DNA from: Eubacterium maltosivorans
GTDB lineage: Bacteria > Bacillota > Clostridia > Eubacteriales > Eubacteriaceae
Assembly: GCF_002441855.2 (NCBI RefSeq)
Contig: NZ_CP029487.1
Coordinates: 744,001 to 808,000 of the forward strand
Length of the DNA stretch: 64,000 bases
Direction of reading: 5' to 3'
In this document: one piece after another, positions 8,675 to 16,919 of the stretch
Layout: each line of letters opens with the position of its first letter
How positions within the stretch are numbered: the stretch's first letter is position 1
The notes under the pieces: model-generated
Databases searched by the model: none
Told to the model about the DNA's origin: nothing
The model's input: the letters and a program-made list of their open reading frames with translations, nothing else
Program-made: the position numbers and the translations under genes

Positions 8675-9635
8675 TAGCTTTTACCTCAAATCCAATGGCT
8701 TTAATCATAGCGATATCCTCATTAGTCGCAATTCCTGCTGTGGTAAGCATATCTCCTGAAATCGCTGCGTTTACGCCCCCTTTCATCAGACGCTTTCCTT
8801 TATCTGGAAACAGTGCACGCCCCCCGGCCAAGCGAAGTTGTACATTGGGTAAAACAAAACGGAAGATAGCAGCTGTATGGATTATTTCATCATATGCAAG
8901 GCGGCCGTTTCCTTCAAGAGGCGTCCCAGGAATCGGATTTAGCACGTTGAGCGGCACCGATCTCACACCCAGCTGTTTCAGGGTAAAAGCCATATCAATA
9001 CGATCCTCCATGGATTCACCGAGCCCAATAATTCCCCCACTGCATACCTCAAGCCCTGCTCTCTGGGCGTCTCTGATAACAGCCTTTTTATCCGAATAGG
9101 TATGAGTTGTACAAATCTTTGCAAAAAAATCTTCCGAGGTTTCAAGATTATTATGATAACGCGTTACACCGGATTTTCTAAGCTTTAACAGCGCTTCATA
9201 ACTCAGAAGTCCATGCGAGGCACAGAGACCTATCGGAGTTGTCTTTGCAAGTTTTCTGTATATATGGCAGACTGCATCAAGCTCCTCATCTTCAAGCTGT
9301 TTTCCAGAAGTTACGATCGAAAAACGATGTACCCCCTGACGATAATTAGAGCTGGCGCTTTCTACCACGATTTCCTCCGGAAGAAGCGGATACTCCTCCA
9401 CACAAGTGTTAAACCAGACAGACTGAGCGCAATAAGCGCAGTTTTCACTGCATCGTCCACTTTTTCCGTTGATGATAGTGCATAGATTAAAATCCATGCC
9501 GCAGAAATGTTCTCTAATCTTATCCGCGTATACAGCCAGTGCCTCAGCATTGGAAGTATACGCCAGTTCCAGCGCTTCCTCCCTGCTGATCTCATAACCC
9601 GATTTTATTTTTTCTGTTAAGGCTTTAATGTTCAT
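8667..9635 (-). CDS. bioB: biotin synthase (radical SAM)
   Basis: BioB inserts sulfur into dethiobiotin using a radical-SAM [4Fe-4S] cluster and an auxiliary iron-sulfur cluster. The [11 protein letters not shown] motif supplies the three SAM-cluster cysteines, and the [15 protein letters not shown] and NPIPGTPLE segments are typical. Two ATG codons lie in tandem; the second (9635) has better spacing from GAGGAGG, while the first overlaps the bioY stop. The length of 322 residues is normal. Confidence 0.96.
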   Translation of the reverse strand: MNIKALTEKIKSGYEISREEALELAYTSNAEALAVYADKIREHFCGMDFNLCTIINGKSGRCSENCAYCAQSVWFNTCVEEYPLLPEEIVVESASSNYRQGVHRFSIVTSGKQLEDEELDAVCHIYRKLAKTTPIGLCASHGLLSYEALLKLRKSGVTRYHNNLETSEDFFAKICTTHTYSDKKAVIRDAQRAGLEVCSGGIIGLGESMEDRIDMAFTLKQLGVRSVPLNVLNPIPGTPLEGNGRLAYDEIIHTAAIFRFVLPNVQLRLAGGRALFPDKGKRLMKGGVNAAISGDMLTTAGIATNEDIAMIKAIGFEVKANA

Positions 9636-10186
9636 CATATCCTCCTCAATAATGGCTTTACCTTGTGTGCCAGTCCAGCGCTAACAAAGCAGAGCAGGAT
9701 ATCCCCGGGAAGATCGAGGGGAAAGCAGGATAAAAGAACAATGCTCCACGGAGTCGGCTCCGTCATATAGAAATTAAGTATCATATACTTATAGACCACA
9801 CCAATGGTGTAAGTAATCAAAAGGCCCCCGAAGGCAGCTAAAAGGTAGCGGCCATAGGTCTTCCCTCTCTGAAGAGTAAAACCTGTCACCCACGCTGCCA
9901 GGATAAACCCAAGCAGATAGCCAAAGCTTGGCCTGAAGATATATTGGATACCGCCGCCTGCTGCAAACACCGGGAATCCAGTAAGGCCCACTAATACGTA
10001 AACCCCCACCGACAATGCGCCGCGGACTGAGCCCAAAAGCATACCTGCCAGTAGCACAAACAGGAATTGCAGCGTAAAATAATCCATATAAGGTACGGGA
10101 ATCTGTATAAAAGCGCCAATCGCCACTAGCGCGGCGAATAACGCACATTGAACCATGGAACGCGTTTTTGTCATCGTTGTTTCCAT
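9635..10186 (-). CDS. bioY: biotin ECF transporter S component
   Basis: A 183-residue membrane protein with six helices and the BioY signatures GAFIQIPVP near the N-terminus and [18 protein letters not shown] in the middle. It binds biotin and works with a shared ECF module. It is first in the bioY-bioB-bioD operon and its stop overlaps the bioB start, so uptake and synthesis are co-expressed. A BirA-like operator covers its promoter. Confidence 0.95.
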   Translation of the reverse strand: METTMTKTRSMVQCALFAALVAIGAFIQIPVPYMDYFTLQFLFVLLAGMLLGSVRGALSVGVYVLVGLTGFPVFAAGGGIQYIFRPSFGYLLGFILAAWVTGFTLQRGKTYGRYLLAAFGGLLITYTIGVVYKYMILNFYMTEPTPWSIVLLSCFPLDLPGDILLCFVSAGLAHKVKPLLRRI

Positions 10187-10214
10187 CTTTTTCTCCTAAG
10201 CTTTAATTAAAAAA

Positions 10215-10276
10215 AGTATAAAAGAAAAAGCTCCTATTGTCAACCTTGTTTTAAGGTATAGTTGACAATAGGAGCT
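10215..10276 (-). promoter_or_regulatory. bio promoter overlapping a BirA-type operator and terminator
   Basis: A perfect 16-bp inverted repeat (10229-10244 and 10261-10276) with a 16-bp spacer contains ATTGTCAAC...GTTGACAAT, the pattern of Firmicute BirA operators. One arm includes the -35 box TTGACA (10238-10243), with TATACT (10215-10220) 17 bp away, so repressor binding would block the promoter. The same repeat followed by TTTTTCTTTT on the minus strand forms an intrinsic terminator for the upstream flavin reductase gene. Confidence 0.85.
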
Positions 10277-10281
10277 CCATA

Positions 10282-10875
10282 TTACTTTTTGACATTCTTT
10301 TTTCTGGCTCTTTTCTTTTTCTTTCGAACCGTGTAACCAAAGCTGCCTAGCTTTTTCCCAAGCTCAAAGTATTCGCCGTGAGCATAACTTATGAGCTGTG
10401 CTTTATCCAGATGCAGCTTTCCTCTTTCATCCAGATACTGTTCATCAACATTAACTGCCAGGATATCCGCTAAAAACATGTCATGAGAACCGAGAGGGAT
10501 TATTTCTGTCACACGACACTCAAGGCTCACAGGGCTTTCCTCAATCATAGGGCAGCCCAGTTGTACAGCAGGCTCCTTTGTCAGTGCCATTTTTTCAAAC
10601 TTATCGAAATCCCGGCCTGAGCGCACGCCGCAGAAATCCGTGGCTTTCACCAGGGGTGAAGTCGTCAGATTGATAACAAATTCTCCGGTTTTTTTTATAA
10701 TATTATAAGAATAGCGCTCTGGCCTTATAGAAATATAGGTCTTAGGTGGATTCGAATTGATAATACCCGTCCAGGCTATGGTTAAAATGTTGGATTCCTC
10801 CATGCTGCCGCAGGATACCATTACAGCTGGCACTGGTGCCAGCAGGGTAGCGCCACGCCATTGTGCTTTACTCAT
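10282..10875 (-). CDS. flavin reductase family protein (flavoredoxin-like)
   Basis: A 197-residue soluble protein of the FMN-binding split-barrel flavin reductase family. Typical segments are NILTIAWTGIINSNPPKTYISIRPERYSYN and the FVINLTT...DFCG stretch that lines the flavin pocket. Members reduce flavins or carry electrons as flavoredoxin in anaerobes. The last 15 residues are strongly basic (KKKKRARKK), which is unusual for the family and may bind nucleic acid or be dispensable. It sits alone between the penicillin-binding protein and the bio operon. Confidence 0.88.
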   Translation of the reverse strand: MSKAQWRGATLLAPVPAVMVSCGSMEESNILTIAWTGIINSNPPKTYISIRPERYSYNIIKKTGEFVINLTTSPLVKATDFCGVRSGRDFDKFEKMALTKEPAVQLGCPMIEESPVSLECRVTEIIPLGSHDMFLADILAVNVDEQYLDERGKLHLDKAQLISYAHGEYFELGKKLGSFGYTVRKKKKRARKKNVKK

Positions 10876-10962
10876 CTTTAAAATGTCCTTTCACTCTATT
10901 GTGCTTTTAGTATAACCATCCTGTTATATAAAAGTCAAACCATGTTCCCAAAAATCTGGAAT

Positions 10963-13041
10963 TTAATGTGTCAGCGTCTCAAAGACTGTCTTGACCTTGG
11001 GGACAACATAATGGCTTCCACCACGATCCTTGACATCCTCGACCATACTGATGACCATAAGCTGCTGTGCACTTGAAGAGTCAGCGGTAAAGGCATTAAA
11101 CCAGCCAAGCTCTGTCCCAGAAGTATCTTCCTGGGATGTCTTGATCTCTGCGGTCCCTGTTTTGCCGGCAATGCTCAAGCCGTCAATCTGAGCCTCATGG
11201 CCTGTACCCGCTGGACTTTCCACTACCTGTATCAGGTCGTTACGAATGGTATTGCTCACCTCTTTTGTCAAAATCTGCGTCTTCCAATATTCAGCCTGTG
11301 CGTTGTCCTTGTATTCGATATAGGGCTTGACCATACTGCCATCATTAACAAAGGCCGAATAAATCGAAGCCATATGCAGCGGGTTCACCAGAACCTGTCC
11401 CTGCCCAAAACCGCTGGCCGCCAGCTGCGCTTCACTGTCGAAGGCGCCGCTGTCAGAAATCTGAGATGCTGTCATATCAAGCTCAAAGGGAAGCGTCTCG
11501 CCAAACCCCATTTTCTTTAGCGCTTCAGCAAATCGATCCCCTCCGATTTTCAAGGCTGCCTTGGCAAAATAAATATTATCCGAATAGATAAGGGCGTTCT
11601 CCAGATTTGTCGGCCCTCTGTATTCCTCCAGTGTAGTGATATTAAAATCTCCCCAGCTGCTGTCCTTCTGCCAGACAAGACCACTTTCGCCAAAGTCCTC
11701 ATCCGCCGTAAAGGCACCGGTTTGCAGACCAGTGGAACCAGTCACCGGCTTAAATGAGGAACCAGGCGCATAGGTAGCCTCAAAACGGTTAAGCAGTGGA
11801 TTTGCCGGGTCGGCATTCATACTCTGCCACTGTTCATCGCTTAGCCCCAGTATAAAAGTATTAGCATCGTAGCTCGGCGTACTGACAAGAGCCAGTACCT
11901 CACCGGTTTTGGGATTAATGGCCGCCGATGCACTTTTATCCCCTGCAAACTGGTTATAAAGCGCACTCTGTAAATTCGCATCGATAGTCGTTTTGATATT
12001 TTCTCCGCTGACCGCTGCTTTCTCCAGGATGGCGATGGTCTTCACCTCACCATTATTTTCTGTATAACTAATGGAGATGGTTGCCCCTTCCTGACCCCTT
12101 AACCGCTTGTCATAAAGTCTTTCAAGACCACTCTTTCCGATAACGCTGGACTCAGTATATCCCTGATCCTTTTTTTCCTCAAGCTCTTCGGCGCTGATCC
12201 CCTGTATATAACCTGTGAGCTGCGATGTCTTTTCACCATAGGGATAGACCCGGACCATTTTATCATTGATCATAACGCCCGGTATCTGCAGCAGTGCAGC
12301 CTCAAGCTCTGCATTGCCAGCAGCCACTGTTTTTATAGGGACAAAGGTTTCATCGGTTACCCATCCCTCAGATAGGGCAGTCTGAATATTTTCAGTTGTT
12401 ATTTCGAGAAACTCTGCAACCTTTGCTATATCTGCCTCTCTGGTTTCCGGATTTATTTTTCCAGGAACCAGACCTACAGAGGAAGCCACGCCGGTTGTGG
12501 CCAGAAGATTTCCATTACGATCCTCAATATTTCCCCGGTCTGCGGCATCGGTGCTTACATTGACCTTATCCCCATCCTGCAGCGCCGGCAGAATGACTGA
12601 AGAATCCCAAACGATCTGATAGGGTTTAAACATACCGTCTTTTTTTAAATTCACAAAGTTCAATTCTTTAAGTGTTCCCGCTACTGTATCCATCGAAGAA
12701 TCGTAAGTTACCCTTGTATATTTGGAATCAATTTTCTCTGCGTTCTGTATCTTTGTAATGGTCAGGTTCTGTGCTTCGATACCTTCATATATGTTTTTGT
12801 TCCGCTCAATAAATTTTTCTTTAGAATAGCTGTCTTGGCTTTCATCACTGATCAGACTGTACATTTTTTCATAATCACGCTGATTGACTGCATCGATATA
12901 AGTGTTTAAAGCTTTCTCAGGGGTATTGTTCATATTAAAAATAATAATTGCCACAATACACAGTACAAGCACTGCCCCGATAAGCCCCAGTAGCATCCGC
13001 AGCCTCTTTTTGTCCATTGTCTTCCCATACTCCGTATTCAT
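10963..13041 (-). CDS. class B penicillin-binding protein with MecA-like N-terminal domain
   Basis: A 692-residue peptidoglycan transpeptidase anchored by one N-terminal helix (about residues 15-36). An NTF2-like MecA_N domain follows (about 40-150), then the PBP dimerisation domain (about 165-320) and the transpeptidase domain. The active-site motifs are all present: SSFK (APGSSFKP, near 427), SDN (YSDNIYF) and KTG (AGKTGTAE). The MecA_N domain is the hallmark of low-affinity class B3 enzymes such as PBP2a and PBP5fm, so some beta-lactam tolerance is possible but not shown. The start at 13041 has AAGGGA upstream. Confidence 0.93.
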   Translation of the reverse strand: MNTEYGKTMDKKRLRMLLGLIGAVLVLCIVAIIIFNMNNTPEKALNTYIDAVNQRDYEKMYSLISDESQDSYSKEKFIERNKNIYEGIEAQNLTITKIQNAEKIDSKYTRVTYDSSMDTVAGTLKELNFVNLKKDGMFKPYQIVWDSSVILPALQDGDKVNVSTDAADRGNIEDRNGNLLATTGVASSVGLVPGKINPETREADIAKVAEFLEITTENIQTALSEGWVTDETFVPIKTVAAGNAELEAALLQIPGVMINDKMVRVYPYGEKTSQLTGYIQGISAEELEEKKDQGYTESSVIGKSGLERLYDKRLRGQEGATISISYTENNGEVKTIAILEKAAVSGENIKTTIDANLQSALYNQFAGDKSASAAINPKTGEVLALVSTPSYDANTFILGLSDEQWQSMNADPANPLLNRFEATYAPGSSFKPVTGSTGLQTGAFTADEDFGESGLVWQKDSSWGDFNITTLEEYRGPTNLENALIYSDNIYFAKAALKIGGDRFAEALKKMGFGETLPFELDMTASQISDSGAFDSEAQLAASGFGQGQVLVNPLHMASIYSAFVNDGSMVKPYIEYKDNAQAEYWKTQILTKEVSNTIRNDLIQVVESPAGTGHEAQIDGLSIAGKTGTAEIKTSQEDTSGTELGWFNAFTADSSSAQQLMVISMVEDVKDRGGSHYVVPKVKTVFETLTH

Positions 13042-13210
13042 TGTTTTTTCCCTTCTTTAAAAAACATAATACATATGTTTCCATATGAAGCCGATTACCT
13101 CTTCCTAAAATGATTATATCACATTTTATGGTTAAGTTTAAGAATTTTCGGTATAATAATAAGCGTAATGCCTTATAGCATTAATAAACCATCCCAAGGA
13201 GGTCTTTACA

Positions 13211-13483
13211 ATGACATATCAACTGGAAGAAAACCGCATTCTGGCAACTGATGAACACGGCACCGAATTGGGTGAATTGAATTTTACTCAAAATGGTGAT
13301 GAGTGGATCATTACACATGTAGGCGTATCTGTCGCCGCACGCAGAAAAGGGCTCGGCGGTGCTTTAGTCCAAAAGGCTGTTCAATATGCCAGAGACAAGC
13401 ATAAAAAAATCACCCCGCTCTGTTCCTTTGCTGTATCCGAATTTGCAAACAACCCGTCCTACAAGAGTGTTTTGGCCGAATAA
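13211..13483 (+). CDS. small GNAT-like N-acetyltransferase (YjdJ type)
   Basis: A 90-residue protein with the short GNAT fold. The acetyl-CoA loop is visible as VSVAARRKGLGGALVQKAVQYAR, and the C-terminal CSFAVSEFANNPSYKSVL matches the NATD1/YjdJ subfamily. The substrate is unknown. AAGGAGG precedes the ATG at good spacing. It is transcribed alone and ends at a strong terminator. Confidence 0.88.
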   Translation: MTYQLEENRILATDEHGTELGELNFTQNGDEWIITHVGVSVAARRKGLGGALVQKAVQYARDKHKKITPLCSFAVSEFANNPSYKSVLAE

Positions 13484-13489
13484 TGAATA

Positions 13490-13529
13490 AAAAGCCTGCC
13501 GTTGTATGCTTCTACAACGGCAGGCTTTT
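13490..13529. terminator. bidirectional intrinsic terminator
   Basis: A 17-bp perfect stem with a 6-nt loop lies between two convergent acetyltransferase genes, with T-runs on both strands. Confidence 0.92.
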
Positions 13530-13534
13530 GTATT

Positions 13535-14077
13535 TCATGGTTTTAATGATTTATGATAAACGGTATCCATTAAAACACCCTTACAGTACTCAAAACGTTC
13601 CTCATCAATGGGGTCAGGGTAGGTCATAACATAGAGCGGCAACTCAGGCATGCCTGGTTTCAAAGGCGGTTGATAATACTCGTACTGGTTAAGATGAAAA
13701 CCCAAATTTTTATAAAACTTGATCCGGCGCTTGGCATCCTCCTCATTGGGGTGCTCTACCTCTAAAAAGATCATCCGGTCATTTTCTTTAAAATATTCTT
13801 TGAATATCCGGCTTCCAATACCACCACCTCTTGCCTTTTCAGACACCGCGGCGTGTTCGATAAAATCAAAATCATCAAAAACCCAGACGCCTAAAAGTGC
13901 AATGGTTCTGCCCATATCGGTCCGTTTGATCAACAGTTTATAATCGGGCTGTTCTAAAAGTGCTTTCTGTCCTTCATAGGAGCGTTTTTCAGTATCTGGA
14001 AACGAAGCGTCTAATATCTCAAAGGCCTCATCAAAGGACGTCTCATCGGCTGTTTCAAAAAAGCTTTCTTCAGTCAT
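13535..14077 (-). CDS. GNAT family N-acetyltransferase
   Basis: A 180-residue acetyltransferase with the acetyl-CoA loop VSEKARGGGIGSRIFKEYF and a later FYKNLGFHLNQYEYYQPP segment resembling other GNAT proteins of Firmicutes. Its target is unknown. Of two tandem ATG codons the second (14077) is better spaced from AAGGGG. No operon partner is seen. Confidence 0.85.
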   Translation of the reverse strand: MTEESFFETADETSFDEAFEILDASFPDTEKRSYEGQKALLEQPDYKLLIKRTDMGRTIALLGVWVFDDFDFIEHAAVSEKARGGGIGSRIFKEYFKENDRMIFLEVEHPNEEDAKRRIKFYKNLGFHLNQYEYYQPPLKPGMPELPLYVMTYPDPIDEERFEYCKGVLMDTVYHKSLKP

Positions 14078-14171
14078 CATTTTCCCCTTATGTATTTACA
14101 AAATTATAACATTTATTACAGTATAACGAGGGATTATTAAAAACCCCTTAAATCCAATAGAATATACAACA

Positions 14172-14200
14172 TTCAAATTTTACATGGTCTATGATATAAT
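14172..14200 (+). promoter_or_regulatory. candidate promoter of the barnase-barstar operon
   Basis: TATAAT at 14195-14200 is preceded at 17 bp by TTCAAA (14172-14177), a moderate -35. The start codon follows 30 bp later. Confidence 0.6.
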
Positions 14201-14230
14201 TGATTCAAACCTAAGGAAAGGAAGTCATTA

Positions 14231-14692
14231 ATGCTAAAGCGTTTATTTAAAGCACTCCTGCCGCTGTTGATGGTTGCACTTCTGATAACAGGCTGCGGCA
14301 GCACATTACCAACGGGTACGGATATCACTGGTGGCAGTGTCTCACAAATTACAGAAAACGGTGCCTACACCTCCAAGGAGGATGTTGCGCTTTATATACA
14401 CACTTACCAGAAGCTGCCCTCCAATTTTATTACTAAAAAAGAAGCTCAAAAGCTGGGCTGGGACAGTCAGAAAGGAAACCTGGATAAGGTGGCCAAAGGC
14501 AAAAGCATCGGCGGAGACCGTTTTGGAAACTATGACAAAAAGCTGCCTGAGGCTAAGGGACGTACATGGAAGGAATGTGATATCAACTATGAAGGCGGCT
14601 ACCGTGGCGCGGAACGAATTATCTACTCAAGCGACGGTCTGATTTATTATACAAACGATCATTATAACAGCTTTGAAGAAATTATATTTTAA
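14231..14692 (+). CDS. barnase-like secreted ribonuclease, predicted lipoprotein
   Basis: A 153-residue barnase homologue. The signal peptide ends in a lipobox (LLITGC, Cys22), so the enzyme should be tethered outside the membrane; classical barnase is freely secreted. Residues matching barnase catalysis are all present: Lys69 (barnase Lys27), Glu115 (Glu73), Arg125 (Arg83), Arg129 (Arg87) and His144 (His102). The KGNLDKVAKGKSIGGDRFGN segment is also strongly barnase-like. The next gene encodes a barstar inhibitor, as required to protect the cytoplasm. A role in nutrition or in competition is inference. Confidence 0.93.
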   Translation: MLKRLFKALLPLLMVALLITGCGSTLPTGTDITGGSVSQITENGAYTSKEDVALYIHTYQKLPSNFITKKEAQKLGWDSQKGNLDKVAKGKSIGGDRFGNYDKKLPEAKGRTWKECDINYEGGYRGAERIIYSSDGLIYYTNDHYNSFEEIIF

Positions 14693-14706
14693 AGGAGCGA
14701 TTGAGC

Positions 14707-14976
14707 GTGAGAAGTATTACCCTTGACGGTCAGTTTATGGATACCATCCAGACTGCCCATACATATATTGAAAAAAAGCTTGAAATCCATGATTATTACG
14801 GCAAAAACCTCGATGCTCTCTGGGATGCTCTCACAGGCATCGCTACCAGTACCAGACTCGAAATAATTCATTTTAATGCCGCCGAAGCTCATCTGGGCCC
14901 TTACGCTGAAAAGCTGCGGCAGGTGTTAATGGACGCTGCTGTGGAAAACACATTTTTGCAGGTTGTATTTTTATAA
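14707..14976 (+). CDS. barstar family ribonuclease inhibitor
   Basis: A small cytoplasmic inhibitor (89 residues) that would block the preceding barnase before export. The barstar core YYGKNLDALWDALTG is present with both key acidic positions (Asp36 and Asp40, matching barstar Asp35 and Asp39). The GTG at 14707 is preferred because AAAGGAG lies 9 nt upstream; the in-frame TTG at 14701 is too close to it. It starts 14 bp after the ribonuclease gene, so the two are co-transcribed. Confidence 0.92.
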   Translation: MRSITLDGQFMDTIQTAHTYIEKKLEIHDYYGKNLDALWDALTGIATSTRLEIIHFNAAEAHLGPYAEKLRQVLMDAAVENTFLQVVFL

Positions 14977-14993
14977 AGAAAGGTTGTGAAAGC

Positions 14994-15407
14994 ATGAACT
15001 GGAATGACAATGTAGAGCTCTTTATCCCCTCTAGTATCACTTCATCCATCGTCAATATTGATGGCAGTATTGAGGCTCCAGAACCCCAGGAATACACCAC
15101 GGAAAGCCTTCCCAGAAAAATCAGGAACGGCCACGAATATATCATGGTCACTCTGCGCGACCACAGCATGTTCGACCGTTACTATAAAGATGATATTCTA
15201 AATATCTGCCTTCAGGAAAACTGCAGTGATGGCCAGGACGCCCTGGTTCTTCTTGAAAACGGAAACGTGCGGCTGCGCCGGGTCTATATCGTGGAGAATA
15301 CAATCATCCTGAAGCCCCTTAATATTGAGTTTTATAAAGAAGAGACCTATCCCAAAGAAACAGTGAAAATTTTAGGCGTTGTGGAAGGCGCCGTCCGTAT
15401 TAACTAA
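14994..15407 (+). CDS. S24/LexA-like peptidase-fold protein with Arg in place of the catalytic Lys
   Basis: A 137-residue protein with no helix-turn-helix that resembles the C-terminal domain of LexA and phage repressors (peptidase S24). VTLRDHSMFDRYYKDDIL aligns with the nucleophile region (Ser58), and NVRLRRVY with the segment that normally carries the catalytic Lys; here that position is Arg95. KPLNIEFYKEE...KILGVVEGAVR matches the family C-terminus. Self-cleavage is therefore doubtful. It is the third gene of the barnase-barstar unit, 17 bp after barstar. Whether it regulates, binds or is unrelated to the pair is unknown. Confidence 0.75.
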   Translation: MNWNDNVELFIPSSITSSIVNIDGSIEAPEPQEYTTESLPRKIRNGHEYIMVTLRDHSMFDRYYKDDILNICLQENCSDGQDALVLLENGNVRLRRVYIVENTIILKPLNIEFYKEETYPKETVKILGVVEGAVRIN

Positions 15408-15434
15408 AAAAGGCCGTTTAAAACGGCCCCGCAG

Positions 15435-15464
15435 GAGATGCACAATTGAGTGTGTCTCTTTTTT
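15435..15464 (+). terminator. intrinsic terminator of the barnase operon
   Basis: GAGA-CACA pairs with TGTG-TCTC (2-nt bulge) and is followed by TTTTTT. A second GC-rich hairpin without a T-run lies just upstream at 15412-15427. Confidence 0.75.
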
Positions 15465-15470
15465 ATTCAG

Positions 15471-15767
15471 TTAGTTCAACGCTTTTTTTATTTCTTTAAT
15501 CATTGCCATAGGCAGCTCTGTAATATTATTGACCTCCAGCTCGTTATGCGAGTTTTTAAACAGATATTGAGCAATACAGATTTTATCATCTTCAGATGCC
15601 CTCTGAATCCGCTCGATCACCGGTGTTGTTGTAAAGGCAGCATATGCGGGATACGGAATGACTTCACCAGCTCTTATAATAGCCATCATTTCGCCATAAT
15701 AACGATCAGGATCAATACAGGCCTTCTTCATGGGCTTGTCAACACGTTCATAATCTTTTTTATCCAT
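15471..15767 (-). CDS. hypothetical protein
   Basis: A 98-residue soluble protein of unrecognised family. It has no signal peptide or membrane segment. A mixed alpha-helical sequence with a central PYPAYAAFTTTPVIERI stretch is all that can be said. The ATG at 15767 is chosen because GGAGGAAGGG lies directly upstream. It shares the terminator region with the convergent barnase operon. Confidence 0.7.
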   Translation of the reverse strand: MDKKDYERVDKPMKKACIDPDRYYGEMMAIIRAGEVIPYPAYAAFTTTPVIERIQRASEDDKICIAQYLFKNSHNELEVNNITELPMAMIKEIKKALN

Positions 15768-16022
15768 TACCCTTCCTCCACACTTCATAATGATTATAAA
15801 TTATATCACAAATTTACCCATTGGGCAAGGTAACCTTAACACACACCCGTTTACAGAGGGACCCGACAATATCCTTGATCTCCTCGTTGCATGCCTCACT
15901 TTTTAAACCTTAAAAAATACTTAAACATTCATTATGCCTGTGTTTTATGGGTAGATTTATTCCTACATGATGTATTCATTATGGAATATAAGTGATTTCA
16001 AACCATGAAAGCAGGTGTTTTT

Positions 16023-16868
16023 ATGTCAGAACGTAAAATAACCAAAACAGTAAAAGGGCAATATGCCATTGATGGGGCGGGTGTCCATCTGGTAAGAGTA
16101 TTGGGCAATAATGACGTCCAGGATTTTGATCCGTTTTTAATGCTGGATTCCTTTGATTCTAAAAATCCAGACGATTATATAAAGGGCTTTCCCTTCCATC
16201 CCCACAGAGGAATTGAAACAGTCACCTATCTTATCGAAGGAGATATTGAGCATCAGGACAGTCTTGGCAACAGGGGCTCCATCAAATCTGGCCAAAGCCA
16301 GTGGATGACTGCAGGAAGTGGTATTCTCCATCAGGAAATGCCGCAGCCTTCGGATCATATGCTGGGGCTTCAGCTCTGGATCAACCTTCCAAAAGATGAA
16401 AAAATGGCTGCTCCCGCTTATTTTGACATCACAGGTGACATGATCAAGAAAAAAGCAAGTGATACGGCACTGGTCCGTGTAATCTCCGGTGAATATGAAG
16501 GCGTCAAAGGTGTAGAACCTCGTCACATTCAGGCGACTCTTTACGATGTTACAGTAAATGCTGGAAAAACTTTTACCCTCCCCACCAAAACGGAAGATAA
16601 TGTCTTTATTTTCCTGATTCAAGGAGACGCCGTGATCGAAGGAAAAAACATTGATGAAAAGACAGCGGTGTTGTTTGGCTCCGGTGATTCCATCACTGTT
16701 AAAGCCCCGGATGGACAGGATTCCCGATTTGTCTTTTTCTCTGGAAAACGGCTTGATGAGCCTGTGGCCTGGGGCGGTCCCATTGTTATGAACACTCGTG
16801 AGGAGCTCATGCATGCTTTTGAGGAGCTAGAGGAAGGTACCTTTATCAAGCACGAAGCTATCCGTTAA
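16023..16868 (+). CDS. pirin family protein
   Basis: A 281-residue bicupin. The first cupin holds the metal-site pattern FPFHPHRGIETVTYL...WMTAGSGILHQE, typical of pirins, some of which are quercetin dioxygenases. The C-terminal pirin domain ends with EPVAWGGPIVMNTREEL. The ATG at 16023 has an AGGTG site about 8 nt upstream and starts at the usual place. Its role in bacteria is uncertain. The gap of about 255 bp before it shows no further gene. Confidence 0.92.
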   Translation: MSERKITKTVKGQYAIDGAGVHLVRVLGNNDVQDFDPFLMLDSFDSKNPDDYIKGFPFHPHRGIETVTYLIEGDIEHQDSLGNRGSIKSGQSQWMTAGSGILHQEMPQPSDHMLGLQLWINLPKDEKMAAPAYFDITGDMIKKKASDTALVRVISGEYEGVKGVEPRHIQATLYDVTVNAGKTFTLPTKTEDNVFIFLIQGDAVIEGKNIDEKTAVLFGSGDSITVKAPDGQDSRFVFFSGKRLDEPVAWGGPIVMNTREELMHAFEELEEGTFIKHEAIR

Positions 16869-16880
16869 CCTTAAATGTGA

Positions 16881-16917
16881 AAAGTGTCGGCAGCACTTAA
16901 ATGCCGGCACTTTTTTT
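16881..16917 (+). terminator. intrinsic terminator of the pirin gene
   Basis: A 12-bp stem with one wobble pair is followed by seven T. Confidence 0.85.
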
Positions 16918-16919
16918 AT

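Noticed and set aside
15836-15930. A minus-strand open stretch resembling part of a protein (ACNEEIKDIVGSLCKRV)
   Set aside because: It has no start codon or ribosome binding site and only about 30 codons. It may be a gene remnant but cannot be supported.
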